From the NCBI GenBank assembly GCA_001771975.1, contig MERE01000017.1, positions 1 to 11,213 of the forward strand: DNA of 11,213 nt, in the 5' to 3' direction. The notes under the pieces are model-generated. The model made no database searches. It was not told where the DNA came from and saw only the letters and a program-made list of their open reading frames with translations. The DNA is from Betaproteobacteria bacterium RIFCSPLOWO2_02_FULL_68_150 (GTDB lineage Bacteria; Pseudomonadota; Gammaproteobacteria; Burkholderiales; SG8-39). Positions 1 through 5,897 of this stretch are shown here, piece by piece. Each line of letters begins with the position of its first letter. Position 1 is the first letter of the stretch. The position numbers were made by a program, and so were the translations under genes.

Positions 1-90
1 GAGGGCACGCGCACGCTGCGCCAGGACGGCATCGAAAAATGCCTGCGGGGCCTGACCGACCTGGTGGAAGTGCGCGCGGCCTGCGCCTGA
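1..90 (+). CDS. C-terminal end of a PilB/GspE-family secretion or pilus ATPase (5' truncated)
   Basis: Only the last 29 codons and a TGA stop are inside the window, read in frame 1 from the first base. The visible tail contains TLRQDGIEKCLRGLTDLVEV. This resembles the usual end of PilB/GspE-type traffic ATPases, which commonly finish with a pattern like L-R-x-D-G-x-x-K-x-x-x-G-x-T-x-x-x-E-V. Such proteins hydrolyse ATP at the cytoplasmic face to drive type II secretion or type IV pilus assembly. The catalytic Walker boxes would lie upstream and cannot be checked. A 101-base gap separates the stop from the next gene, so co-transcription is possible but not shown. The family call rests on a short tail and is moderate; the reading frame and stop are clear. 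Confidence 0.6.
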   Translation, partial: EGTRTLRQDGIEKCLRGLTDLVEVRAACA

Positions 91-191
91 TGCGCGGCGC
101 GGCGACGCCTTTCTGGCTTTTCAACGGGAGACGGGCCGATCGCCTGTTCCGCACTTGATCCTGGATTTCCCAAGCACAAGGAAGCTTTGAC

Positions 192-1901
192 ATGCGCAAA
201 TACCTGCACATCCATCTCGGCGAACGCTCGGTCCGAACGGAGGCATTGCACGGCGAGGCGATCATCCGCGCCGGCCGCAACTACATCGCCAGGACCCTGC
301 TCGGGAGCGGCGTGGCCAAGGTCGATCCCCTCTCCGCGGACAATCCGCTGATCTTCTCCGCCGGGCCGTTCGCCGGCACCAACTTCTCCAACGCCAACCG
401 GCTGAGCGTCGGCTGCAAGAGCCCGCTGACGGGCGGCATCAAGGAAGCCAATTCGGGCGGCACCTTCGGTTTCGCGCTCGGCCAGCTCGAGACCGCCGGG
501 CTCACCCTCCATGGCGCGTCCAGGGACTGGGTGGTGATCCGCATCACCAAAGAGGGCGCCATTACCTACGACAGCGCCGAGCCCTACCTGGGCAAGGGCA
601 ACAACGAGGTTGCGGCACTCCTGTTCGAGAAGTACGGCAAGAAAATCAGCTTCGCGCTGTGCGGCCCGGTCGGCGAATATCTCGGCCTCGTGTCCGGCAT
701 CGCATTCGCCGACACCGACGGGCGGCCGTCGCGGCTCGCCGCGCGCGGCGGCGTCGGCGCCGTCATGGGCGCGAAGAAGGTCAAGGCCATCGTGATCGAT
801 ATTCACAAGATGCCCACTTTCCACGACCGCAAGAAGGTCATGGGCGCGATCCGCGAATACGGCGCGCGCCTTTCCAGAGAGCCGGCCATCGACACCTTCA
901 AGCGTACCGGCACGGCCATGATGGGCGACATCACCAACCAGATCGGCGGGCTCCCGGTGCGCAACTTCAGCGCCGGCAGCCTGGTGAAGGCTTCTGAAGA
1001 ACCGCTGAAGCTCGGCGGGGATTACATCCGCGAGCAGAACCTCGGCCGCGGCGGACAGATCTCGCACGCCTGCATGCCGGGCTGCATGATCGAGTGCAGC
1101 AACGTCTATGTCGATGCACAGGGGAAAGAACTGGTTTCGCCGCTGGAATACGAGACCCTCGGCATCATGGGCAGCAATTGCGGGCTGGATCACCCCGACA
1201 ACGTCGCCAGGGTCAATGCCGTCGCCAACGATCTCGGCATCGATACCATCGAGGTCGGCGCCACGCTGGGCGTGCTCATGGAGGCTGGCCAAGGCGCGTT
1301 CGGCGACGTCGAGTTCATGCTGCAAGCGATGCAGGACATGCGCCGGGGCAACGAGCGCGGCCGCCTGCTCGCGCAGGGGACCGCACGAGTGGGCGCGCAT
1401 TACAAGGTTGCCCGCGTGCCCGTGATCAAGGGGCAGGGCATCAGCGCCTACGATCCGCGCGTGATCGAGGTCACCGGCATTTCCATGATGGTTACGGCGC
1501 AGGGCGCCGACCACACCGCCGGCAATCTGCCAGTGTTCGACTGCAAGGGCAAAACCACCGACGAATTGGTGGCGGCGAGTCTCGGGATCCAGACGGCGTG
1601 CGCGGCGGCCGATTCGCTGGGCCTGTGCATCTTCGGGCGCTCGGTGACGAACGTCAGCGCGGAACTCGTGGTTGCCGCGCTCAACGACGCGCACGGCACC
1701 CAGCTCGATCCCTCGTTCATGCAGAAGCTGGGGCTCGAGACGCTGCGCCTGGAATGGGAGTTCAACAAGGCCGCGGGTTTTACCGAAAAGGACGACGAGC
1801 TGCCGGAGTTCTTCTACACCGAGCCCCTGCCTCCGACCCAGAAAACCGCGCGCCATCGCAGCGCCGAAGTCAATCGGCGCCTGCGGGAACTGCTCGCCTG
1901 A
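192..1901 (+). CDS. Aldehyde ferredoxin oxidoreductase family protein (tungsto/molybdo-bispterin enzyme)
   Basis: This 569-residue cytoplasmic protein belongs to the AOR family, whose members oxidise aldehydes to carboxylic acids with a tungsten (or molybdenum) bis-pterin and one [4Fe-4S] cluster, passing electrons to ferredoxin or a flavoprotein. The N-terminal domain (about 1-205) shows the family blocks SPLTGGIKEANSGGTFG (about 77-93) and RGGVGAVMGAKKVKAI (about 185-200), which contact the pterins. The C-terminal domain carries the cluster cysteines C294, C298 and C302 (HACMPGCMIEC) and the distal C479 in DSLGLC. YETLGIMGSNCGLD and GADHTAGN hold the likely active-site Glu and His. The length is slightly below the roughly 600 residues of archaeal AORs but not truncated. 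The first cysteine gap is three residues, where Pyrococcus AOR has two. An AAGGAAG ribosome site at about 178-184 supports this ATG. No ferredoxin or NADH-linked partner gene is visible. The substrate is unknown. Confidence 0.93.
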   Translation: MRKYLHIHLGERSVRTEALHGEAIIRAGRNYIARTLLGSGVAKVDPLSADNPLIFSAGPFAGTNFSNANRLSVGCKSPLTGGIKEANSGGTFGFALGQLETAGLTLHGASRDWVVIRITKEGAITYDSAEPYLGKGNNEVAALLFEKYGKKISFALCGPVGEYLGLVSGIAFADTDGRPSRLAARGGVGAVMGAKKVKAIVIDIHKMPTFHDRKKVMGAIREYGARLSREPAIDTFKRTGTAMMGDITNQIGGLPVRNFSAGSLVKASEEPLKLGGDYIREQNLGRGGQISHACMPGCMIECSNVYVDAQGKELVSPLEYETLGIMGSNCGLDHPDNVARVNAVANDLGIDTIEVGATLGVLMEAGQGAFGDVEFMLQAMQDMRRGNERGRLLAQGTARVGAHYKVARVPVIKGQGISAYDPRVIEVTGISMMVTAQGADHTAGNLPVFDCKGKTTDELVAASLGIQTACAAADSLGLCIFGRSVTNVSAELVVAALNDAHGTQLDPSFMQKLGLETLRLEWEFNKAAGFTEKDDELPEFFYTEPLPPTQKTARHRSAEVNRRLRELLA

Positions 1902-1920
1902 GCGGCGAGAAGCAGGCCGC

Positions 1921-2127
1921 CTACGGCGCCTTGAACCCGGCGCGCTCGACCGCGCGCTTGAATTCCGCGACGCCGGTCTTCGCCGGATCGTAGCTCACGC
2001 CGGCCTTGTTCTCGGCGAGTGACACCTCGACCCGGTCAACGCCCGGGACCGCGCTCAACATGCGCGTCACGCTGCGCACGCAACCGTCGCAATGCATGCC
2101 TTCGATTTTCAGCTGGAGGGTTTCCAT
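1921..2127 (-). CDS. Small heavy-metal-associated (HMA) domain protein, CopZ-like metallochaperone
   Basis: The 68-residue protein is a single ferredoxin-fold HMA domain. The metal-binding loop GMHCDGC places Cys13 and Cys16 in the MxCxxC motif, which in this family binds Cu(I) and sometimes other soft metals. There is no signal peptide, so it should be cytoplasmic like CopZ rather than periplasmic like MerP. Its start lies 10 bases past the stop of the upstream usp gene on the same strand. An AGGG ribosome site overlaps that TAG stop, 8 bases before the ATG, so translational coupling is likely. It is the last gene of the flavoprotein-usp-HMA group and converges on the AOR gene with a 19-base gap. 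Copper supply to a respiratory oxidase or denitrification enzyme would suit the setting, but that is inference and no copper ATPase is visible. Confidence 0.9.
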   Translation of the reverse strand: METLQLKIEGMHCDGCVRSVTRMLSAVPGVDRVEVSLAENKAGVSYDPAKTGVAEFKRAVERAGFKAP

Positions 2128-2137
2128 CGGTTGAGCC

Positions 2138-2566
2138 CTACTTCACCAGCAGCACCGGAACCGCAGACAAGTGCAGGACCTTGGTCGCCACCGACCCCAG
2201 CAGCATGCTGGCGGCAGCGCTCATGCCGCGGTTGCCGACCAGGATCAGGTCGCAGCGCGTGCTCTTGGCGTGTGCCACCAGGGTCTCGGCGATCGGCCCG
2301 ATGAGCACCCGCGCGGTGTAATTCAGGCCGGCACGCTCGAGCAGCTTCTTCGCGCCCGCCAGCTGCACCGCGCCTTCATCGGCGTAGTACCGTTCGATCT
2401 GGGCCTTGCCCACCACCTTGCCCATCCCGGGAAGCCTGGGCACCGGCGGATGCACCGTGACCAGCTCGACTGCCGGGCGCGCGCTCGCCCAATCGAGGTG
2501 CTCGAGCAGGAACCGCGCTGCATCGAGCGAGTACTCGGAACCATCCACCGCCAGCAGGACTTTCAT
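2138..2566 (-). CDS. Universal stress protein, UspA family (ATP-binding type)
   Basis: The 142-residue single Usp domain opens with MKVLLAVDGSEYS, the first beta strand with its nucleotide-contacting Asp. It carries the complete ATP-binding signature G-x2-G-x9-G-S as G111, G114, G124 and S125 (GNRGMSAAASMLLGS), followed by the closing strand VPVLLVK. Usp proteins of this type bind ATP, usually dimerise in the cytoplasm and support survival in stress such as oxygen limitation; no direct reaction is established. An open frame continues upstream to 2746. The ATG at 2566 is preferred because the homologous domain starts exactly there and a GGAG ribosome site sits about 9 bases before it. It follows the flavoprotein gene by 76 bases and precedes the HMA gene by 10, so it probably belongs to one transcript with them. 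It shares only family features with the second usp gene at 4648. Confidence 0.92.
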   Translation of the reverse strand: MKVLLAVDGSEYSLDAARFLLEHLDWASARPAVELVTVHPPVPRLPGMGKVVGKAQIERYYADEGAVQLAGAKKLLERAGLNYTARVLIGPIAETLVAHAKSTRCDLILVGNRGMSAAASMLLGSVATKVLHLSAVPVLLVK

Positions 2567-2642
2567 CGTCAGAGACTCCGCAGGGTGCGTCTGCAGCCGG
2601 ATTCTACCTGCGGCCGGCGCCCCGCTCGCGCGGCGGCCCGGT

Positions 2643-3773
2643 TCAGCGCAACTCCCGCAGGTGCGCGACCAGGTCGCGCACCGGGCGGATCTCGCTGCCG
2701 AACGGCAGGGGTTCCGAGCCGCGAAAGAAAAGCCCGCGCTCCACATCGCCGCGCAGCGCCGCGGCCAGATGATGGTCGATGCAGAACTGGCCGGCGCGCG
2801 GCAGGCCGTCGCGCAGTCCGCACTGCGCCAGGCAGTCCCAGCCGAGCGAGCACTGGCGGCGCGCCCTGGCGCGGCTTTGCAGCAGCGCTTCCTTCTCCAG
2901 GTAATGCGCCAGCCACGGCGTACGCACGGCGCGCGCCGGCAAGCCGGCGACGCTCATGAACACCACGATATCATCGCTGCGCGCTGCGGCCAGCACGCGC
3001 TTGAAGTTGGGATGCGCGTCGCCCTCGACGGTGACGGCGAACGGCGTGCCGACCTGCACCGCATCGGCGCCGGCGGCAAACGCCTGCGCCACGCGCGCGG
3101 GCGAATTGATGCCACCGGCGGCAATCAGCGCAATCCCGTCCGCATCGAGGCCGAGGTCGTGCAGCCCGCGGCGGATCGCGGGCAGGACGCGGGTGAACTC
3201 GAAGCGCGGATCGGCCACCTCGTCGAGCCGCGCCGCGCCCAGGTGTCCGCCGGCCAGGCCCGGGTGCTCGATCACGATCGCGTCCGGTGCGCGCCCGCGC
3301 CGCAGCCAGCGGCGCGCGATGAGCGACGCCGCGCGCGCTTCCGAAACGATCGGGATCAGCGCGACCTCCGGCCAGTCCTCGGCCAGCTCCGGCAGGTCGA
3401 GCGCGAGGCCCGCGCCCACCACCAGCGCGTCGGCGCCGGAAACGCAGGCCTGGCGCGCGTAGGCCGCGTACTGCGACACCGCGCGCATGATGTTGACGGC
3501 GATGAGGCCGTTGCCGCCCGCCAGTTCGCGCGCGGCGCGGATCTCGCGGTCGAGCGCCACCAGGTTGGCGCGCTCGATGGCCTGCTGGTCGCGCGAGCGC
3601 CCGGTGGCCTGCATGAGGTCGTGGTGATGGCGCCGCAGGTCGACGCTCGAGAGGGTGCCGACGCAACCCTCGCGTGCGACGCTGCCGGCGAGGCGATGCG
3701 CGGAAACGCCTATCCCCATGCCGCCCTGAACGACCCAATGGGCTTCCCGCCCGCGAATGCGAAGTGTTTTCAT
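2643..3773 (-). CDS. NAD(P)H-dependent flavin oxidoreductase, nitronate monooxygenase/YrpB family, with cysteine-rich tail
   Basis: The 376-residue protein is an FMN-binding TIM barrel of the nitronate monooxygenase/2-nitropropane dioxygenase family. Diagnostic blocks are VVQGGMGIGVS (about 14-24), EHPGLAGGHLG (169-179) with the candidate catalytic His177, IAAGGI (217-222) and GADAVQVGTPF (235-245) for phosphate and flavin binding. Family members oxidise alkyl nitronates with O2, or act as NADH:quinone or enoyl reductases, so the substrate is open. The tail after about residue 305 adds four cysteines, C308, C314, C318 and C331, ending in FFRGSEPLPFG. ATG 3773 is chosen because the conserved strand begins with MKTLRIRG; it has no strong ribosome site, and the frame runs open to 3866. 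A well-placed FNR/DNR box with a -10 hexamer lies upstream. It heads the group that continues with the usp and HMA genes. Confidence 0.88.
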   Translation of the reverse strand: MKTLRIRGREAHWVVQGGMGIGVSAHRLAGSVAREGCVGTLSSVDLRRHHHDLMQATGRSRDQQAIERANLVALDREIRAARELAGGNGLIAVNIMRAVSQYAAYARQACVSGADALVVGAGLALDLPELAEDWPEVALIPIVSEARAASLIARRWLRRGRAPDAIVIEHPGLAGGHLGAARLDEVADPRFEFTRVLPAIRRGLHDLGLDADGIALIAAGGINSPARVAQAFAAGADAVQVGTPFAVTVEGDAHPNFKRVLAAARSDDIVVFMSVAGLPARAVRTPWLAHYLEKEALLQSRARARRQCSLGWDCLAQCGLRDGLPRAGQFCIDHHLAAALRGDVERGLFFRGSEPLPFGSEIRPVRDLVAHLRELR

Positions 3774-3824
3774 GGTGCGCAGAGTTGTCGGCCGCGCCGG
3801 CGCCGGCAGGACCTTTCCGCACGG

Positions 3825-3866
3825 ACTATCCCCGAGACACGGAACGAAACGATTGATCTGCCTCAA
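3825..3866 (-). promoter_or_regulatory. Predicted class II FNR/DNR-dependent promoter for the flavoprotein group
   Basis: TTGATctgcCTCAA at 3853-3866 matches the FNR/DNR operator TTGAT-N4-ATCAA with one mismatch. On the minus strand a -10-like GATAGT occupies 3830-3825 (4 of 6 to TATAAT). With the box centre (3859.5) at -41.5, the start would be G3818, leaving a 44-base leader before the flavoprotein ATG at 3773. This is the geometry of class II FNR activation. The same box centre is also 41.5 bases from the A of the divergent regulator ATG at 3901, where the -10 candidate CAGCAT (3888-3893) is weak. The site is seen directly; occupancy and direction are inferred. Confidence 0.68.
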
Positions 3867-3900
3867 TTACATCGCCGACTGGCATGACAGCATTTGACGC

Positions 3901-4590
3901 ATGGCAACAGGACTACTTGAAGGGGTCATCGCCAACATGCCGATGTTCCGGCATGTCGCGCGGGCGCATCTGGCGGAACTCGCGCGCCATGCCCGCGTCC
4001 AGCATGTGCGCCGTGGCGCTACCGTGTGCCGGCGGGGAGAATCGCTCAACTGTTTTTTCGGCGTCGCCTACGGCCTGATCAAGCTTGCGCTGCGCGCCGA
4101 CAGCGGCGAGGAAAAGGTGCTGCGCCTGGTCGGCGCCGGCGAGACCTTCGGCGAGGCGCTGGTGTTCCGCGAGCGCCCGAATCCGCTCGACGCGGTCGCG
4201 CTCGCCGACACGATGCTGGTGGTGTTTCCGTCTCCGGCCGTGATCGCGCTGCTCGAACACGACCCGAGCTTCGCGCGCGGACTGCTCGACAGCCTGTCGG
4301 AGCGCATGCACAACATGGTGGCCGAGATCGAGGCGAGCACGCTGCTCAGCGCGCGTCAGCGCGTCGCGGCCTATCTGGAGTCGCTCGCCGTGGAACAGTC
4401 GGACGACCGCGCGCGGCTGCCGGCGACCAAGACGGTGATCGCAGCCCGCCTCGGCGTCACCAAGGAGACCTTCTCGCGCCTGCTGCGCGAGTTGGCGAAC
4501 CAGGGCCTGATCGAGGTCGAGAAACGCGACATCGTGCTGCACGACCGCAGCGGTCTGGCGGCCATCGCGCAGGGTGCCCCCCACGCTTGA
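3901..4590 (+). CDS. Crp/Fnr-family transcriptional regulator, DNR/NnrR-like
   Basis: The 229-residue protein has an N-terminal cyclic-nucleotide-binding-type beta roll (about 15-115), a long dimerisation helix (about 120-160) and a C-terminal winged helix. The recognition helix GVTKETFSRLLREL carries E189, S192 and R193, the E-x2-S-R trio that reads TTGA half-sites in FNR. There is no cysteine cluster; C43 and C51 are the only cysteines, so it should not carry an FNR-type Fe-S cluster. The stretches EKVLRLVGAGETFGEALVF and RMHNMVAEIEASTLLSARQRV resemble the DNR branch, which senses NO through haem, but the ligand here is not shown. ATG 3901 is the first possible start, because an in-frame TGA lies at 3895-3897. 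It lacks a ribosome site; M13 at 3937, behind GAAGGGG, is an alternative that would trim the N-terminal helix. The divergent box at 3853-3866 may be autoregulatory. Confidence 0.9.
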   Translation: MATGLLEGVIANMPMFRHVARAHLAELARHARVQHVRRGATVCRRGESLNCFFGVAYGLIKLALRADSGEEKVLRLVGAGETFGEALVFRERPNPLDAVALADTMLVVFPSPAVIALLEHDPSFARGLLDSLSERMHNMVAEIEASTLLSARQRVAAYLESLAVEQSDDRARLPATKTVIAARLGVTKETFSRLLRELANQGLIEVEKRDIVLHDRSGLAAIAQGAPHA

Positions 4591-4627
4591 TGCAGGTCAA
4601 CGCCTGCGCGGCGCGCTGCGCTAGGGT
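4587..4627 (+). promoter_or_regulatory. Predicted class II FNR/DNR-dependent promoter for the second usp gene
   Basis: TTGATgcagGTCAA at 4587-4600 matches the TTGAT-N4-GTCAA form of the FNR/DNR box. Its left half overlaps the last codons and TGA stop (4588-4590) of the regulator gene. A weak -10 candidate TAGGGT lies at 4622-4627 (3 of 6), starting 28.5 bases from the box centre. Transcription would begin near 4634-4635, placing the AAGGAG ribosome site (4636-4641) and ATG 4648 just behind it. The box is clear; the -10 is poor, so strong dependence on the activator would be expected. Confidence 0.65.
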
Positions 4628-4647
4628 GTGGGCTGAAGGAGACCTGC

Positions 4648-5094
4648 ATGTACAAGCACATCCTGGTTCCCACCGACGGCTCCAAGCTTTCCGTGAAGGC
4701 GATCAAGACCGCGGCTGCGCTCGCCAAGACCCTGGGCGCGAAGCTGATGGGCGTATACGTGATCCCGCCCTACGTGCCGCCCGTCTATGGCGAAGCCGTG
4801 ATCTACGTCCCCGAGGTGACTCCCAAGCGCTACAAGGAAATGACCGCCCGCGAGGCGAAGAACGCGCTCGCCGCGGTGGAAACCGAGGCCAAGGCCGCCG
4901 GCATCGACTGCAAGTCGGTTTCGGTGACGGCCGATCAGGCGTGGGAGGGCATCGTGCGCACGGCGCACTCCAAGAGCTGCGACCTGATCGTCATGGCATC
5001 GCACGGACGGCGCGGCCTGTCCGGACTGCTGCTCGGCAGCGAAACCACCAAGGTGCTCACGCACTCGAAAACGCCGGTCCTGGTCTGCCGTTGA
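4648..5094 (+). CDS. Universal stress protein, UspA family
   Basis: This 148-residue single-domain Usp protein starts MYKHILVPTDGS, the canonical first strand with its Asp. The C-terminal loop reads ASHGRRGLSGLLLGS: G120, then nine residues, then G130-S131. The first glycine of the G-x2-G-x9-G-S signature is Ala117, a mild departure that need not abolish ATP binding. The protein ends TPVLVCR. It is expected to be cytoplasmic and dimeric, acting in stress survival. An AAGGAG ribosome site at 4636-4641, 6 bases before the ATG, fixes the start. It lies 57 bases after the DNR-like regulator gene on the same strand, with its own predicted FNR/DNR-type promoter in between. Usp genes under Anr/FNR control are known from Pseudomonas, where they support anaerobic survival; the parallel here is inference. 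It ends convergent to the hemerythrin gene. Confidence 0.93.
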   Translation: MYKHILVPTDGSKLSVKAIKTAAALAKTLGAKLMGVYVIPPYVPPVYGEAVIYVPEVTPKRYKEMTAREAKNALAAVETEAKAAGIDCKSVSVTADQAWEGIVRTAHSKSCDLIVMASHGRRGLSGLLLGSETTKVLTHSKTPVLVCR

Positions 5095-5110
5095 GCGGCC
5101 GGCGTTGATC

Positions 5111-5129
5111 TGCGCGCCGCGGGCGCGCA
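5111..5129. terminator. GC-rich inverted repeat between convergent genes, possible bidirectional terminator
   Basis: TGCGCGCC (5111-5118) and GGCGCGCA (5122-5129) are perfect 8-base arms around a 3-base loop. They sit in the 59-base gap between the convergent usp (stop 5094) and hemerythrin (stop 5154) genes, where a shared terminator is expected. No T-run follows on either strand, so it is not a canonical intrinsic terminator. Confidence 0.4.
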
Positions 5130-5153
5130 CTGCACTCGGGCGGGAAGTCCCCT

Positions 5154-5747
5154 TCAGGTCGGCGCGCTGTCCCAGCGCGCGCCGAGACCGATCGGCGCCG
5201 GCGCCAGGCTGACGATGCGCGTGTAGAGCCGCGCCAGGTCCTGCTCGCGCAGATCGGCGATCGGATCCGCGTTGCCGGCGAAGGCCTCCTCGATCGCGCG
5301 CCAGTCGTCGTCGCTCAGGACGCGCTCGGCCGCCGGCAGCACTTCCAGCTCCTCGCGCTGCATGTGACGGCGGTGGAACTCTACGTAATCCTCCACCGCG
5401 GCGAGGAAAGGTCCGCTCCAGTGCGGCCAGCTGCGTTCGTACTCGTCGAGCGCGCGCTCCAATGCGCGCACCCGCTGCGCGCTTTCGACATGCTCGGCGC
5501 GCAAGACCTCGATGAGCGGCCGGGTCTCGGGCGCTCGCGCGACGAGGCGTGCGAACAGGCAAGCATCCTCCTTGGGATGGTGCAGCCGCTCCGGAAACTC
5601 GTCGATATAGCGGATCATGGCGCGGAACACTTCGAAACGCGGCTGTACGCCCGCGTCGAGCGAAGCCTGCGCCAGATGCCGCAGGCCATGCAGCACGGCG
5701 GCCAGCGAGCGATGCTCGTCGCGCAGGATGCGGATGGCCTTGTTCAT
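5154..5747 (-). CDS. Hemerythrin-domain (HHE) protein
   Basis: The 197-residue protein is a four-helix hemerythrin-type domain (about 1-150) with a C-terminal extension. Candidate ligands for a non-haem di-iron centre fall in the expected order: H12 (DEHRSL), H56/H57 with E60/D61 (RLHHPKED), H86 (AEHVES), and H125, H128 and E132/E133 (FHRRHMQREELEV). Relatives bind O2, or, like YtfE/RIC and DnrN, act in iron or NO stress; which applies here cannot be told from sequence. ATG 5747 fits the family start (MNKAIRILRDEH) but has no clear ribosome site. On the minus strand TTGAAT (5781-5776), 17 bases, then CAAAAT (5758-5753) could be a weak sigma-70-type promoter that would give an almost leaderless message. 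It follows the membrane-protein gene by 150 bases, with a strong hairpin between them, so it is probably transcribed separately. Confidence 0.88.
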   Translation of the reverse strand: MNKAIRILRDEHRSLAAVLHGLRHLAQASLDAGVQPRFEVFRAMIRYIDEFPERLHHPKEDACLFARLVARAPETRPLIEVLRAEHVESAQRVRALERALDEYERSWPHWSGPFLAAVEDYVEFHRRHMQREELEVLPAAERVLSDDDWRAIEEAFAGNADPIADLREQDLARLYTRIVSLAPAPIGLGARWDSAPT

Positions 5748-5810
5748 CGTGAATTTTGTGTAACTTCCGCGCCCGATTCAAGCGTGGGTCGCATTCTTGC
5801 CGTCCCCTCT

Positions 5811-5844
5811 CTGCCGTTCTGGCGCCTCGGCGCCAGAACGGCAG
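5811..5844. repeat. Perfect 16-base inverted repeat (hairpin) upstream of the hemerythrin gene
   Basis: CTGCCGTTCTGGCGCC at 5811-5826 and its exact reverse complement at 5829-5844 are separated by TC. As RNA this folds into a 15-base-pair stem with a CUCG loop on the plus strand. It lies 53 bases past the stop of the membrane-protein gene (5898) and 63 bases before the hemerythrin ATG, both on the minus strand. It could end the hemN-membrane-protein transcript, but no T-run follows. A dimeric-protein operator or a dispersed palindromic repeat are alternatives. The symmetry is seen directly; the role is unknown. Confidence 0.75.
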
Positions 5845-5897
5845 ATATCGGTAAGCCCCGATTCATCCGCGGCGCGACCACATCTTGCCAGAGCCGG

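Noticed and set aside
155..168. TTGATcctgGATTT upstream of the AOR gene as an FNR box
   Set aside because: Only the left half matches, and its position would put a class II start inside the gene.
1902..1920. GCGGC...GCCGC pairing in the 19-base gap between AOR and the HMA gene
   Set aside because: A five-base stem with a nine-base loop and no T-run is too weak to call a terminator in GC-rich DNA.
2138..2746. Extended 202-codon form of the first universal stress protein
   Set aside because: The extra 60 residues overlap the flavoprotein gene and are not Usp-like; ATG 2566 has a ribosome site and matches the domain start.
2406..3887. Long plus-strand open frame of 493 codons opposite the flavoprotein gene
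   Set aside because: It is antisense to a clear flavoprotein, is Arg/Ala/Gly-rich without recognisable motifs, and arises from GC-rich third codon positions.
5105..5118. TTGATctgcGCGCC after the second usp gene as an FNR box
   Set aside because: Only one half-site matches, and it lies between convergent genes where no promoter is needed.
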